The position numbers and the translations under genes were made by a program. A stretch of DNA of 64,000 bases. Source: CAWBRT01 sp963832365 (GTDB lineage Bacteria; Acidobacteriota; Terriglobia; Terriglobales; Acidobacteriaceae). This document shows, piece after piece, positions 8,559-17,419 of the stretch. The notes beneath the pieces are model-generated. The model saw only the letters and a program-made list of their open reading frames with translations. It searched no databases and was not told the DNA's origin. The DNA lies in contig CAWHUL010000021.1 of NCBI GenBank assembly GCA_963832365.1, positions 62,001-126,000 of the forward strand, written 5' to 3'. Positions within the stretch are counted from its first letter, which is position 1, and every line of letters starts with the position of its first letter.

Positions 8559-8828
8559 TTACTTGCTGGCGATGGCCACTACCCGCGCCGTGAGGCGCGC
8601 CTTGTAGCGTGAAGCGGTATTCTTGTGAACCACGCCTTTTTGCACGCTCTTGTCCAAAACCGAAGTCGCTTGGCGGAGTTTGCTCTCAGCCGCGGCCTTG
8701 TCGCCCTCTTCCATGGCGCTGCGCAACTCGCGCAGTGCCGAACGCAGGCGGGACTTGCTGGCGCGGTTGACTGCGGTGCGTTTTACGGTTTGCCGGGTGC
8801 GCTTAAGCGCCGAAAAATGATTAGCCAT
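8559..8828 (-). CDS. rpsT: 30S ribosomal protein S20
   Basis: 89 residues, the usual size of S20, which binds 16S rRNA early in assembly of the small subunit. The sequence is a basic three-helix bundle with the family's opening (MANHFSALKRTRQTVKRT), an RASKSRLRSALREL helix, and the conserved KGVVHKNTASRYKARL near the C-terminus. A GGAAGG lies just upstream of the ATG. It forms a single-gene unit with its own terminator and a candidate promoter. Confidence 0.97.
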   Translation of the reverse strand: MANHFSALKRTRQTVKRTAVNRASKSRLRSALRELRSAMEEGDKAAAESKLRQATSVLDKSVQKGVVHKNTASRYKARLTARVVAIASK

Positions 8829-8850
8829 ACCTTCCAGTCATCCTCTAAAG

Positions 8851-8879
8851 AAATGTTCGGTCAGGCCGGCGGGTGTCAA
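8851..8879 (-). promoter_or_regulatory. Candidate sigma-70 promoter of rpsT
   Basis: On the minus strand a perfect -35 TTGACA (8879-8874) is followed after 17 bases by ACATTT (8856-8851), a weak -10. Its place 23 bases upstream of the rpsT start fits, but the -10 is poor. Confidence 0.35.
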
Positions 8880-9032
8880 CCCGCAGCAATGGCCTTTGGC
8901 CGAATCTTGATTGTACGGGAAACGCCGCCCCGGTTGCAATCATCACCCGAGATGGTAGTGGTGCAGTTTGATTTTCCAGATCGACCGTGCTCTGCCGAGA
9001 TATGGGGATACGCCATTCCTACCGTTTGAGGG

Positions 9033-9251
9033 TTAGACCTTTTCGGTCGCTTCTCGCACGATCCGCACGGCTGCCTGGCTGAAGTCCTCGCGACCTTGCT
9101 TTTGGCGCTTGTATCGGCCAGAGGAAAGTAGTGGCCATGCTTCCTCGTAGCGCATCACGCTATTGTGGTTTGCGCGCCAATGAGAGTCGATGCCGTCCCA
9201 TCCGTGGTGAAATTCACGGCCGCATTCTGGGCAGATATTTGGTTTTGCCAT
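9033..9251 (-). CDS. Small C2H2-like zinc-finger protein, unknown function
   Basis: 72 residues. The first half has a zinc-finger-like arrangement (CPECGREFHHGWDGIDSHW, then RANH): two Cys spaced by two residues followed by several His. The second half is polar with RYKRQKQGRED. The frame uses codons like its neighbours and begins at ATG, but the ribosome site is weak. Small proteins of this kind occur in Acidobacteria; no function is known to me. Confidence 0.55.
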   Translation of the reverse strand: MAKPNICPECGREFHHGWDGIDSHWRANHNSVMRYEEAWPLLSSGRYKRQKQGREDFSQAAVRIVREATEKV

Positions 9252-9343
9252 GCCTACAGTTTACGGGGTTCCGGCTCGGAATCAAGACCTGTGCAAATCC
9301 GAACTGCACCACTACCCCCGGTAACGGGTCATACTGAAGAACG

Positions 9344-9385
9344 GGTGCCCCACGTCCCGCCCTGATGTTGGGCTGACGTGGGCCA
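9344..9385 (-). repeat. Dispersed intergenic palindrome, copy 1
   Basis: Read on the minus strand it has the family form: GGCCCACGTCAGCCC, a short middle, then GGGCGGGACGTGGGGCACC. The outer arms are inverted repeats. Other copies in the window share the CCCAC(A/G)T and GTGGG(C/G)CACC ends. Confidence 0.7.
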
Positions 9386-9456
9386 TTTCCCAAATATTTA
9401 AATTGACCCACTACCTTGGGATCGCTTCAGAACAGGGAGCTCAATCATCCGAATTT

Positions 9457-9493
9457 CCCCACATTTGCCAACAGATGGCAAATATGGGCCACC
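9457..9493 (+). repeat. Dispersed intergenic palindrome, copy 2
   Basis: CCCCACATTTGCCA and TGGCAAATATGGGCCACC form the two arms around a 5-base middle. It lies 71 bases from copy 1, in the opposite orientation. Confidence 0.7.
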
Positions 9494-9940
9494 TGTGATT
9501 GGTGACGCAAGATCGCGGAGCAAGGATCGCGGCACCTGCCAAGCCAGGAACCCCGGTGTGATTGCGATTAGAGAAAATGTTTGAAATCGTGAGCAGGCGT
9601 GAGCTTTCCCCTTGGCCAATACATCAAAGTTATGTAGCGGGTCAAGATTTTGTAAGCGCGAGTCGGGGAGGTTTGTACCACGTTATCAAGGCTGTACCTT
9701 TTTACAAATAGTTTCATTGACTGGAGAGAAAAGTCAGGCTACTCTCTCGGCAGATGGGAGTGCTCCACGTCTTTGGGCGAGCATTTCGGATCGTGTTTGC
9801 CGGCCAGCTTGTTCCGTACGCGCCGGCGAATCCCTTCGCGTCCCGTTTTCTATACCTTTCACTTCCAAACAATATGGTCTGGCGGGCCGTGGCCGGCGGC
9901 ACAACTGCGCGTATGCGCTTGAGGTGGTGATCGAGTCTCG

Positions 9941-11014
<1,074 letters not shown>

Positions 11015-11032
11015 TAATTCGATATACCATGG

Positions 11033-11060
11033 ATGGGAGGGTCCGGGCGGGCCCTCCCAT
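11033..11060 (+). terminator. Hairpin between phoH and ybeY, possible attenuator
   Basis: A perfect 9-bp stem (ATGGGAGGG with CCCTCCCAT) starts 19 bases after the phoH stop and is followed by TGGTGTTTTC. It could terminate part of the transcripts and so lower ybeY and corC expression; the T run is short, so read-through is likely. Confidence 0.55.
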
Positions 11061-11104
11061 TGGTGTTTTCAGATGGCGTCGCAGCGGCCGCCCCAGGAGC
11101 ACTC

Positions 11105-11578
11105 TTGGTTATTGTTCACAAAGCGGTGGAAGGCGTAAGCGGCACGATGCTGGCGCGTTTTCTCAATCGCGGCCGCCGCACGCTCAAGCTCGACGGCGAG
11201 GTCACATTGCTGCTCGCCTCAAGCGCGGAACTTAGACGGTTGAACCGCGAGTTTCGCCACCAGGACTACCCGACCGATGTGCTCTCGTTTCGCTCCGAGC
11301 TTCCACGGTATGAGGGCGATATCGCCATATCCGCCGACATCGCCCGGCAGAACGGCAGACTGCTCGGACACGGTGCGGCCATCGAGATCAAGACTCTCAT
11401 CCTGCATGGGCTGCTCCACCTCGCCGGCTACGACCACGAAACAGATAACGGCCGGATGGCACGCAAGGAGGCTGTCCTGCGCAGCGCTCTCGGACTTCCC
11501 GAGGGACTGATCGATCGCACAAACCCGGACCGCGCGAAAGGCAAGCCTGCGTCCGGCAGCCGGAGTAAGAAGCGATGA
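11105..11578 (+). CDS. ybeY: Endoribonuclease / rRNA maturation factor YbeY
   Basis: A single-strand RNA endonuclease for 16S rRNA 3'-end maturation and ribosome quality control. I place the start at TTG 11105: AGGAG lies 5 bases upstream, and this gives 157 residues, the family's usual size, while the longer frame from 11033 would run through the hairpin. The metal site HGLLHLAGYDHETD is complete (His101, His105, His111), and the conserved YPTDVLSF segment lies at ~55-62. The C-terminal ~25 residues are a basic tail (AKGKPASGSRSKKR). It overlaps the next gene by 4 bases, which suggests translational coupling. Confidence 0.92.
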   Translation: MVIVHKAVEGVSGTMLARFLNRGRRTLKLDGEVTLLLASSAELRRLNREFRHQDYPTDVLSFRSELPRYEGDIAISADIARQNGRLLGHGAAIEIKTLILHGLLHLAGYDHETDNGRMARKEAVLRSALGLPEGLIDRTNPDRAKGKPASGSRSKKR

Positions 11579-12873
11579 GCGCCATGTTCGTCTGCGGGCT
11601 CATTCTGCTGCTGGGAGTGCTGACGCTGGTTTCCTACGTCGCCCGGCTCTACAGCGAAGCCGGCAAGTTTCTTTCGCGCGAGTTTCAAGACAATATCGAG
11701 CTGTTCGAACAGCAAATTGAACCCCGGCTCAAGGTCAGCCGCTGGCGAGCGGCGCTCTCGATGGCTATGCTGGAGCAGCTTGCCACGGCAGCCATCACCC
11801 TCCTGCTCGCCCTCTCCGCATATCATGGCCGCTGGAGCGCCGGCGAAATCGCGCAGTTGAGTGCGGTGATCGTCATCATTGTTCTTGTATTCCATCGCTT
11901 TCTGCCTTATTTGCTCTTTGCCGGCACGCGCGGGGCCTGGTTGCTGGCCCTTGTTCCCGTGGTGCGTGCCCTCATCTACCTTGTCTTGCCTTTGACGCTG
12001 GTGCTTGGGTTTCTGCAATCCGTTGTCTCGCTTACCCGCACGGAGAACGCGGGTGAGCAGCCCGAGCATCCTTCCGAAGCCGTTGACGCGCTCATAGAGG
12101 CCGGGCAGGACGAGGGTATTCTGGAAGAGAGCGACCGCCAACTCATCCACTCCGTGGTTGAATTTGGCGACAAGATTGTGCGCGAAGTGATGCGCCCACG
12201 CCCGGAGATTTTTGCCGTTCCAGCGTTAACGACCGTCGCGCAACTCACGGAGATGCTCCGGCAGCATCCATATTCGCGTGTCCCTGTCTACGAGGGCGAT
12301 CTCGATCACATCGTCGGCATCGTTCACGCCCGAGACCTGCTCCAGGTTCCCGATACCGAAGCCCATCATCGTACGGTGAAGGAGCTGATGAAAACCGATC
12401 TCTACCTCATCCCGGAGACCAAGCGGGGCAGCCAACTGCTGCGCGAAATGCAGCGCCAGAATAACCGCATGGCGATCGTCATCGATGAATACGGAGGGGT
12501 GGCCGGACTGGTGACGGTGGAGGATCTGGTCGAGGAGATCGTCGGCGAACTGCGAGAGGAAGGCGAGAGCAAGTCGGACATCGTTCACGAAAGCGAGAGT
12601 TCCTACATCGTACCCGGCAACATGGACGTGGATCGGCTGGACGAACTGTTTGGCATCCGCCTGGGCGACTGGGAGTCGACGACCGTCTCCGGGCTGGTCA
12701 CGGAAATTGCAGGTCATATCCCCCCGCCCGGGGAGGTTGTCGAACTGAGTGGGCTGCGCTTCGAGGTGTTGGAGTCGACGAACCGGCGCGTGAACCGTGT
12801 GCGCATCCGTTCGATCTCAGCGGGCGAGTCCAAACCGGCGCCGCCCAACCGAAATCAGGCCGGCATCGCTTGA
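11575..12873 (+). CDS. CorC/CNNM-type transporter-associated protein with CBS domains
   Basis: 432 residues. The N-terminal part is membrane-embedded: about three to four hydrophobic helices, including LLLGVLTLVSYVARLY and LIYLVLPLTLVLGFLQ. It is followed by an acidic linker, a CBS pair (~195-320; VMRPRPEIFAVP, SRVPVYEGDLDHIVGIVHARDLL, MAIVIDEYGGVAGLVTVEDLVEEIVGE) and a CorC_HlyC domain (~340-425). Family members take part in magnesium/cobalt efflux or its control; older annotations call them hemolysins. The ATG overlaps the ybeY stop. The membrane part is only weakly similar to the classical DUF21 domain, so transport activity is less certain than the CBS assignment. Confidence 0.85.
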   Translation: MSAMFVCGLILLLGVLTLVSYVARLYSEAGKFLSREFQDNIELFEQQIEPRLKVSRWRAALSMAMLEQLATAAITLLLALSAYHGRWSAGEIAQLSAVIVIIVLVFHRFLPYLLFAGTRGAWLLALVPVVRALIYLVLPLTLVLGFLQSVVSLTRTENAGEQPEHPSEAVDALIEAGQDEGILEESDRQLIHSVVEFGDKIVREVMRPRPEIFAVPALTTVAQLTEMLRQHPYSRVPVYEGDLDHIVGIVHARDLLQVPDTEAHHRTVKELMKTDLYLIPETKRGSQLLREMQRQNNRMAIVIDEYGGVAGLVTVEDLVEEIVGELREEGESKSDIVHESESSYIVPGNMDVDRLDELFGIRLGDWESTTVSGLVTEIAGHIPPPGEVVELSGLRFEVLESTNRRVNRVRIRSISAGESKPAPPNRNQAGIA

Positions 12874-12908
12874 GCGGGCGTTACCCGGACTTCGCCGCTA
12901 AGAAACTT

Positions 12909-13063
12909 CCCCACGTTAGCCCCGAAAAGCGGGGCGGAACGTGGGGCACCCTAAGCCCTTTCATTCCCACATTAGCCAACTGCGGGCAAATGTGGGCCAC
13001 CAGATCCCTGATGAACGAACAACTACCCCACTCAAGCCAACAACGGGCTTAAATGGGCCACCC
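12909..13063 (+). repeat. Three tandem-spaced copies of the dispersed palindrome
   Basis: Three copies in the same orientation lie at 12909-12951, 12966-13001 and 13026-13063, separated by 14-24 bases. Each begins (C)CCCAC and ends GTGGGGCACC or a variant of it (TGTGGGCCACC, ATGGGCCACC), with a complementary inner pair such as TTAGCCCC and GGGGCGGAA, or AAGCC and GGGCTT. They fill the gap between corC-like (+) and the XRE regulator (-), which converge. In RNA each would form a stable stem-loop, so they may also stop transcription. Confidence 0.75.
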
Positions 13064-13090
13064 GAACCACCCGAACACGCTGGAGGCAGG

Positions 13091-13627
13091 CTACGCGGTG
13101 CGGCGAGTCTGCGCCGTCATGGTCCGAATCTCGTTCAGGATGCTGGTCCACTGCACGGAGTTCAGCTTCCGTAAATAGGGAATCAGCTCGGCAATGAAGT
13201 CGTCGCCCTGAAGCTGCCGGATCTGGTCCTCCAACGACGGTTCGCCATTGCGCAGCAGATCGCAGATCGTGACGTTGAGCGCATCGGCCAGCCGCTGCAT
13301 GGATGAAAGCGTAGGGCAGGCCTTTTCGTTCTCGATTTTTGAGACGTAGGTGCGCGGCACGTTCATGCGCTGAGCCAGTTGACGCTGGCTCAATCCGGCG
13401 CGAGTTCGCAAGGCGCGGATTGCTCCCGCCACGCTCAGTGGCCTGTTGCCGGGTTCGGCAACCGCCGCCGGCTGGGCGATCGGCATGGTTATTGGCGGTT
13501 CTGGCTCTTCGTCAAAGGAGGTTTTGCATTTACGGCAAAGGTTATTAGCCGTCCGGAATTGCACCAGGTCGCAATGATCACAACGTAGGACTTCCCTGGA
13601 GTCAACAGGCGCTAGTAGCGTGGCCAT
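13091..13627 (-). CDS. XRE-family regulator with N-terminal zinc ribbon
   Basis: 178 residues. Two Cys pairs near the N-terminus (CDHC at 16-19 and CRKC at 31-34) form a zinc ribbon. After a Pro-rich linker comes a Cro/C1-type helix-turn-helix (~67-125; IRALRTRAGLSQRQLAQRMN, PRTYVSKIENEKACPTLSSM). The C-terminal ~50 residues (QLQGDDFIAELIPYLRKL) are helical and may mediate dimerisation. It is divergent from the HD-domain gene, and the gap holds two identical 11-bp palindromes that are good operator candidates, so it probably controls itself and perhaps the HD gene. Confidence 0.85.
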   Translation of the reverse strand: MATLLAPVDSREVLRCDHCDLVQFRTANNLCRKCKTSFDEEPEPPITMPIAQPAAVAEPGNRPLSVAGAIRALRTRAGLSQRQLAQRMNVPRTYVSKIENEKACPTLSSMQRLADALNVTICDLLRNGEPSLEDQIRQLQGDDFIAELIPYLRKLNSVQWTSILNEIRTMTAQTRRTA

Positions 13628-13718
13628 TCAGTAGTAGCGGAGCTGCCAGAGCGGGCACTCCACCTCAGGTTTACCATCGTGATCCGAATCAACGTGGTAA
13701 CCCTCAGGCTGAGCACAA

Positions 13719-13763
13719 TTTGCGGCAAACGTACACTGAATGTCAAGATGATTTTGCGGCAAA
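13719..13763. promoter_or_regulatory. Twin palindromic operator TTTGCGGCAAA
   Basis: The 11-base sequence TTTGCGGCAAA occurs twice, at 13719-13729 and 13753-13763, 34 bases apart centre to centre. Each is a perfect palindrome around a central G. They sit between the divergent XRE-regulator and HD-domain genes, about 90-135 bases from the former start and 80-125 from the latter. Binding by the XRE protein is inferred. Confidence 0.55.
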
Positions 13764-13843
13764 GACGGTATATTTGAGCTTGAAATTATGAATCAGGACC
13801 ATAAGAAGAGAAAAAAGACGGCGAAAACAGGGAGAAAACAGGA

Positions 13844-14410
13844 ATGAATCGCGAACAAGCGTGGGGGTTACTAACTGAGTTCACACAGTCGGAAAGTTTG
13901 CGGAAACATGCGTTGGCCGTGGAGAGCTGCATGCGCGCCTATGCCCGCAAGTTTGGCGAAGACGAAGAGAAATGGGCCATCACGGGGCTGCTGCACGACT
14001 TCGACTATGAGCGGTATCCGACGGCTGAAGAGCACCCGTTCATGGGCGAAAAGATTCTGGCCGAACGCGGCTACCCGGAGGATATTCGCCGCGCCATTCT
14101 CTCCCACGCGCAGTACAGCGGCGTGACGCGGGAGTCGAAGATGGAAAAGACATTGTTCGCCTGTGATGAACTGGCAGGCTTCATTACCGCCTGTGCCATG
14201 GTGAAGCCGAGCAAGTCGCTGGCCGAAGTCGAAGCCAAGAGCGTAAAGAAGAAGATGAAGGACAAGGCATTCGCGCGCGCCGTCAACCGCAGCGACATTA
14301 CCGAGGGCGCTGCCGACCTGGGCGTCGACCTTGAGGAGCACATAGCTTTTTGCGTTGACGCCATGCGAAGCGTGGCCGACGAACTGGGGCTGGCCGGACA
14401 GAGCCATTGA
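13844..14410 (+). CDS. HD-domain phosphohydrolase-like protein
   Basis: 188 residues with an HD superfamily metal site: His22 (SLRKHALAVE), the His51-Asp52 pair in LLHDFDYERYP, and a later His in ILSHAQYSG. HD proteins of this size hydrolyse nucleotide or other phosphate esters; the substrate cannot be told from sequence. AGGGAGAAAACAGGA precedes the ATG. It lies just downstream of the twin operator, so regulation by the divergent XRE protein is likely. An acetyltransferase gene follows after a repeat. Confidence 0.75.
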   Translation: MNREQAWGLLTEFTQSESLRKHALAVESCMRAYARKFGEDEEKWAITGLLHDFDYERYPTAEEHPFMGEKILAERGYPEDIRRAILSHAQYSGVTRESKMEKTLFACDELAGFITACAMVKPSKSLAEVEAKSVKKKMKDKAFARAVNRSDITEGAADLGVDLEEHIAFCVDAMRSVADELGLAGQSH

Positions 14411-14438
14411 GAACATTGTTCGGAGGCAGACCGGACAA

Positions 14439-14475
14439 CCCCACCCTCCGGCTTCGCCGGAAGGGCAGGGCACCC
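14439..14475 (+). repeat. Dispersed palindrome, variant copy
   Basis: CCACCCTCCGGC and GCCGGAAGGGCAGG pair around TTC, and the unit ends in GGGCACCC like other copies. It lies between the HD gene and the acetyltransferase gene, where a hairpin could reduce read-through. Confidence 0.55.
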
Positions 14476-14499
14476 GGCCACTTTGAACGGAGGCATTCG

Positions 14500-15063
14500 T
14501 TGAACTCGTTGAGCGTAAGCATCCGTGCCTGCGAAGAGCGCGACCTGACGGCGGTCATTGCCATCTACCACTATCACGTCCTGCATTCGCCGGCGACATT
14601 CGAGTTGGAGCCTCCCGACATCGACGAGATGACGGCCCGGCGGACGCGTCTTTTGGAGAGGGGATTTCCCTACCTGGTGGCGGAGCGGGGCGGCGAGGTG
14701 ATCGGTTACACCTACGCAGGACCATATCGGACGCGGCCGGCCTACCGATTTACGGTTGAGAACTCGGTTTACGTTCGTCCCGGCAACCTTCGGGAAGGCA
14801 TCGGGCAACTGCTGCTGACGGCGTTGCTCGCCGAATGCGAACACAGGGGATTCCAGCAGGTGATTGCCGTGATTGGCGATTCCGCCAATCAGCCTTCCAT
14901 ACGTTTGCACGAGCGAGTCGGTTTTCGTCTGGTGGGCACACTGCGGAGCGTCGGGTTCAAGTTCGACCGCTGGTACGACAGCGTCCTGATGCAAAGGGAA
15001 CTCGACGCAGACGATCGTGGGCCGGAACCTCCCCGCGGGTTTCTCCGGGCGGACAGGGCTTGA
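14500..15063 (+). CDS. GNAT N-acetyltransferase, phosphinothricin-acetyltransferase-like
   Basis: 187 residues from TTG 14500, chosen because GGAGG lies 6 bases upstream; the frame is open further left but would run through the repeat. The protein matches the PAT/bar branch of GNAT enzymes: IRACEERDLTAVIAIYHYHV at the N-terminus, GGEVIGYTYAGPYRTRPAYR in the core, then VYVRPGNLREGIGQLLL with the acetyl-CoA loop and NQPSIRLHERVGF. PAT-like enzymes acetylate amino groups of amino-acid-like compounds such as phosphinothricin or methionine sulfone; the natural substrate is unknown. The last ~20 residues are a non-conserved tail. Confidence 0.85.
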   Translation: MNSLSVSIRACEERDLTAVIAIYHYHVLHSPATFELEPPDIDEMTARRTRLLERGFPYLVAERGGEVIGYTYAGPYRTRPAYRFTVENSVYVRPGNLREGIGQLLLTALLAECEHRGFQQVIAVIGDSANQPSIRLHERVGFRLVGTLRSVGFKFDRWYDSVLMQRELDADDRGPEPPRGFLRADRA

Positions 15064-15242
15064 AGCCAAAAATCTGATTCCCACACGTGAGAAAGTTGGT
15101 ACACTACTCCCGCCATCTGCAACCTGGGGAAAAGTTATCCGGCGACCATAGCTTACGTTTGACTCACGTCGTGGATTGTATTGCATTCACCGTGAATTCA
15201 TAAGTCGAGCCTTGGGTTCCCGAAAGGATAAGGATTAGGAGC

Positions 15243-16100
15243 ATGGATAAGAGCAGCGTCGGCGTGTTGGGAGCCGGACTCATGGGCGCGGGCATCGCCG
15301 AGGTGACGGCCCGAGGGGGTTATAACGTCCTGCTGGTGGATGTCAGCGGCAAGGCTCTGGAAAAAGGCAAAGCCCGCATCAAAGCCAGTCTCGACAAGTC
15401 AGTGGAAAAGGGCCAGCTTCAGGCTTCGGCCGCGCAGGATGTATTCTCCCGCATACGGACCAGCGAATCGTACGACGACCTGGCTTCGACGGAGTTTATT
15501 GTCGAAGCCGTCTACGAGAACATGCCGGTCAAGAAAGAGGCTTTCAAGAAGCTGGATGCTATCGCCAAGCCCGGCGTCATACTGGCGAGCAATACCTCGG
15601 CGTTGTCGATCACCGAGATTGCTTCGGTTACCAAACGGCCGGAAAAAGTCATCGGCCTGCATTTCTTCTATCCGGTGCCCCGGATGAAGCTGATCGAGAT
15701 GGTCCGCGGCCTTGCGACCTCTGACGAGACCTACAACGAATGCCGGGCCTACGCCGAAAAGATCGCTAAAACGCCGGTACTGGCCAATGACTATCCGGGC
15801 TTCATCGTCAACCGGTTGCTGCTTCCCATGCTTAACGAGGCCGTGTTCCTGGTGATGGAAGGGTCGAAACCGGAGGATGTCGATGCCGCCATGAAGTTGG
15901 GTTGCAATCATCCGATGGGTCCATTGGAGCTACTGGATTTCGTTGGCCTTGACGTTGCGCTGGCTACCATTACCGGCATTTACGAAAACATGTCTGATTC
16001 GAAGTACCGACCCTGTCCTCTGTTCGTCAAGATGGTCGAGGCGGGTTGGCTTGGCCGCAAGAGCGGCCGTGGTTTTTACAACTATTCCGAAAAGAAATAG
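15243..16100 (+). CDS. 3-hydroxybutyryl-CoA (3-hydroxyacyl-CoA) dehydrogenase
   Basis: 285 residues, the usual size of single-domain-pair HBD/PaaH enzymes, which oxidise (S)-3-hydroxyacyl-CoA with NAD(P). The Rossmann motif GVLGAGLMGAGIAE is near the N-terminus. The catalytic pair is visible: Ser in SNTSALSITE and His in GLHFFYPVP, with the Glu of EMVRG close by. The C-terminal dimer domain contains NDYPGFIVNRLL and GCNHPMGPLELLDFVGLD. GGATAAGGATTAGGA precedes the ATG. It leads the livKHMGF run with a 24-base gap, suggesting that the transported compound is degraded through acyl-CoA intermediates. Confidence 0.92.
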   Translation: MDKSSVGVLGAGLMGAGIAEVTARGGYNVLLVDVSGKALEKGKARIKASLDKSVEKGQLQASAAQDVFSRIRTSESYDDLASTEFIVEAVYENMPVKKEAFKKLDAIAKPGVILASNTSALSITEIASVTKRPEKVIGLHFFYPVPRMKLIEMVRGLATSDETYNECRAYAEKIAKTPVLANDYPGFIVNRLLLPMLNEAVFLVMEGSKPEDVDAAMKLGCNHPMGPLELLDFVGLDVALATITGIYENMSDSKYRPCPLFVKMVEAGWLGRKSGRGFYNYSEKK

Positions 16101-16124
16101 AGAATCAATACGAGAGGCGACAGA

Positions 16125-17354
16125 ATGAAAAACCGGGTTTTGTGGGCAGTAGTACTGATGACGCTACTCGCCGTCCTTGGGTTCGCACTGATCGGTTGCC
16201 AAGGTGGAGGAGAAAAGGAAATCAGAATCGCTGACATGGATTGCCTGTCTGGCAGCAATGCCGACGCCGGCATACAGGATCTGAATGGGTCGCAACTTGC
16301 CGTGGACGATATCAATGCCGCTGGCGGCATCAAGGCGCTTGGCGGCGCCAAAATAAAGCTGGTAGCGGTGGACATGACGAGCGATCCTAAAAACGCCGCC
16401 TCCACCGCCGAGCGTACCTTCAGCACCGAAAAAGTGGTTGCCGCCAAGTGCCCAGGCATCAGCGGAATTGCTTTGCCGATGCTGCCGATCGCGGAAAAGG
16501 CAGGAATTCCGGTCATCTGCAATTCAATCAATGACCAGATCTCCGGCCAGGGTTACAAGTACACCTTTCAGGTTGCGCCACACGGCAGCCAGTTCGGCAA
16601 CACTCAGGTCGAATTCCTGCGATGGTTAAACGAAAAATACAAGCTGGGGATTAAAGACGTTGCCGTGGTTTACGAGAACTCTGGATACGGGGTTTCGACG
16701 GCGGGCGGCGTTAAGGACATGGTGACCAAGGGCGGATTCAACCTGGTGCTTTACGAGTCGTATCCGCACGGATTCACCGATGCCTCATCGCTGGTGACAA
16801 AGGTTAAGGCGTCGAAGGCGCAGGCACTGTTCCCGGTTGCTTACACCACGGACGCGAAGCTGATCACCAGCACCATGAATCAGATGAATGTGCACCCTGT
16901 CATCGTTGGCGGTGGTGCGGGCTTCATCTGGCCGGCGTTCTTTACCGAAATGGGAGCCGCGGCCAATGGATTTGTCTCGGTCGCTTCCTGGAACTGGGAT
17001 TCGAAGAGCATCTCCTCCGTGCCGGAGCTGGCGGCGATCACTGACCGTTACCAGAAGAGGTTTGGGGTGTTCATGGGCGAGCATGCCGGGCCGAGCTACG
17101 CGGCCATTCGCATGATTGCCCAGGCGATGGAGGCGACCAAGTCGAGCGACAGCAAGAAGATTCGCGACTACCTGGCCACTTTCAACGACAGCGGAGCGGT
17201 CGGTGGTTTCATGCAGCCTGGGACGATAAAGATTGACAGCACAGGCTTCAACGGTGTCGTTCATCCGGTCATGATCCAGTGGCAGGATAACCAACCGCGG
17301 ACCATTTACCCTGAGGCTGATGCAACGCGCAGTTATCAGCCACCTAAGAAATAA
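16125..17354 (+). CDS. livK: Branched-chain amino acid ABC transporter, substrate-binding lipoprotein
   Basis: 409 residues. A lipoprotein signal with lipobox ALIGC ends at Cys25, so the protein is anchored outside the inner membrane. The Peripla_BP_6 fold is recognised from DMDCLSGSNADAGIQDLNGSQLAVDDINAAGG, DMTSDPKNAASTAERTF and the later VAVVYENSGYGVSTAGG. It captures a ligand, typically a branched-chain amino acid but in this family also amides or aromatic acids, for the LivHM permease encoded next. A strong hairpin after its stop separates it from livH and probably keeps its transcript more abundant. Confidence 0.9.
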   Translation: MKNRVLWAVVLMTLLAVLGFALIGCQGGGEKEIRIADMDCLSGSNADAGIQDLNGSQLAVDDINAAGGIKALGGAKIKLVAVDMTSDPKNAASTAERTFSTEKVVAAKCPGISGIALPMLPIAEKAGIPVICNSINDQISGQGYKYTFQVAPHGSQFGNTQVEFLRWLNEKYKLGIKDVAVVYENSGYGVSTAGGVKDMVTKGGFNLVLYESYPHGFTDASSLVTKVKASKAQALFPVAYTTDAKLITSTMNQMNVHPVIVGGGAGFIWPAFFTEMGAAANGFVSVASWNWDSKSISSVPELAAITDRYQKRFGVFMGEHAGPSYAAIRMIAQAMEATKSSDSKKIRDYLATFNDSGAVGGFMQPGTIKIDSTGFNGVVHPVMIQWQDNQPRTIYPEADATRSYQPPKK

Positions 17355-17369
17355 GAGCAAGCTGCATCT

Positions 17370-17391
17370 GGGGTGCCCCTCGGGGCACCCC
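17370..17391 (+). terminator. Intercistronic hairpin livK-livH
   Basis: GGGGTGCCCC and GGGGCACCCC form a near-perfect inverted repeat with almost no loop, 16 bases after livK. There is no T run, so mRNA 3'-end stabilisation or partial termination is likelier than full termination. Confidence 0.6.
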
Positions 17392-17419
17392 CGTTCATTA
17401 AACCGGAGGAGATAGGATA

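Larger units (their letters stand above)
9252..9940. other. Long intergenic region with two palindromic repeats
   Basis: Nearly 690 bases between a minus-strand small gene and phoH. It holds two copies of the dispersed palindrome (9344-9385 and 9457-9493). The short open frames here have no family resemblance and poor codon use, so I call no gene. The last ~200 bases, AT-rich around 9700, presumably contain the phoH promoter. Confidence 0.5.

Noticed and set aside
11033..11104. Longer ybeY start at 11033
   Set aside because: It would translate through a strong hairpin and add non-conserved residues; TTG 11105 has AGGAG at good spacing.
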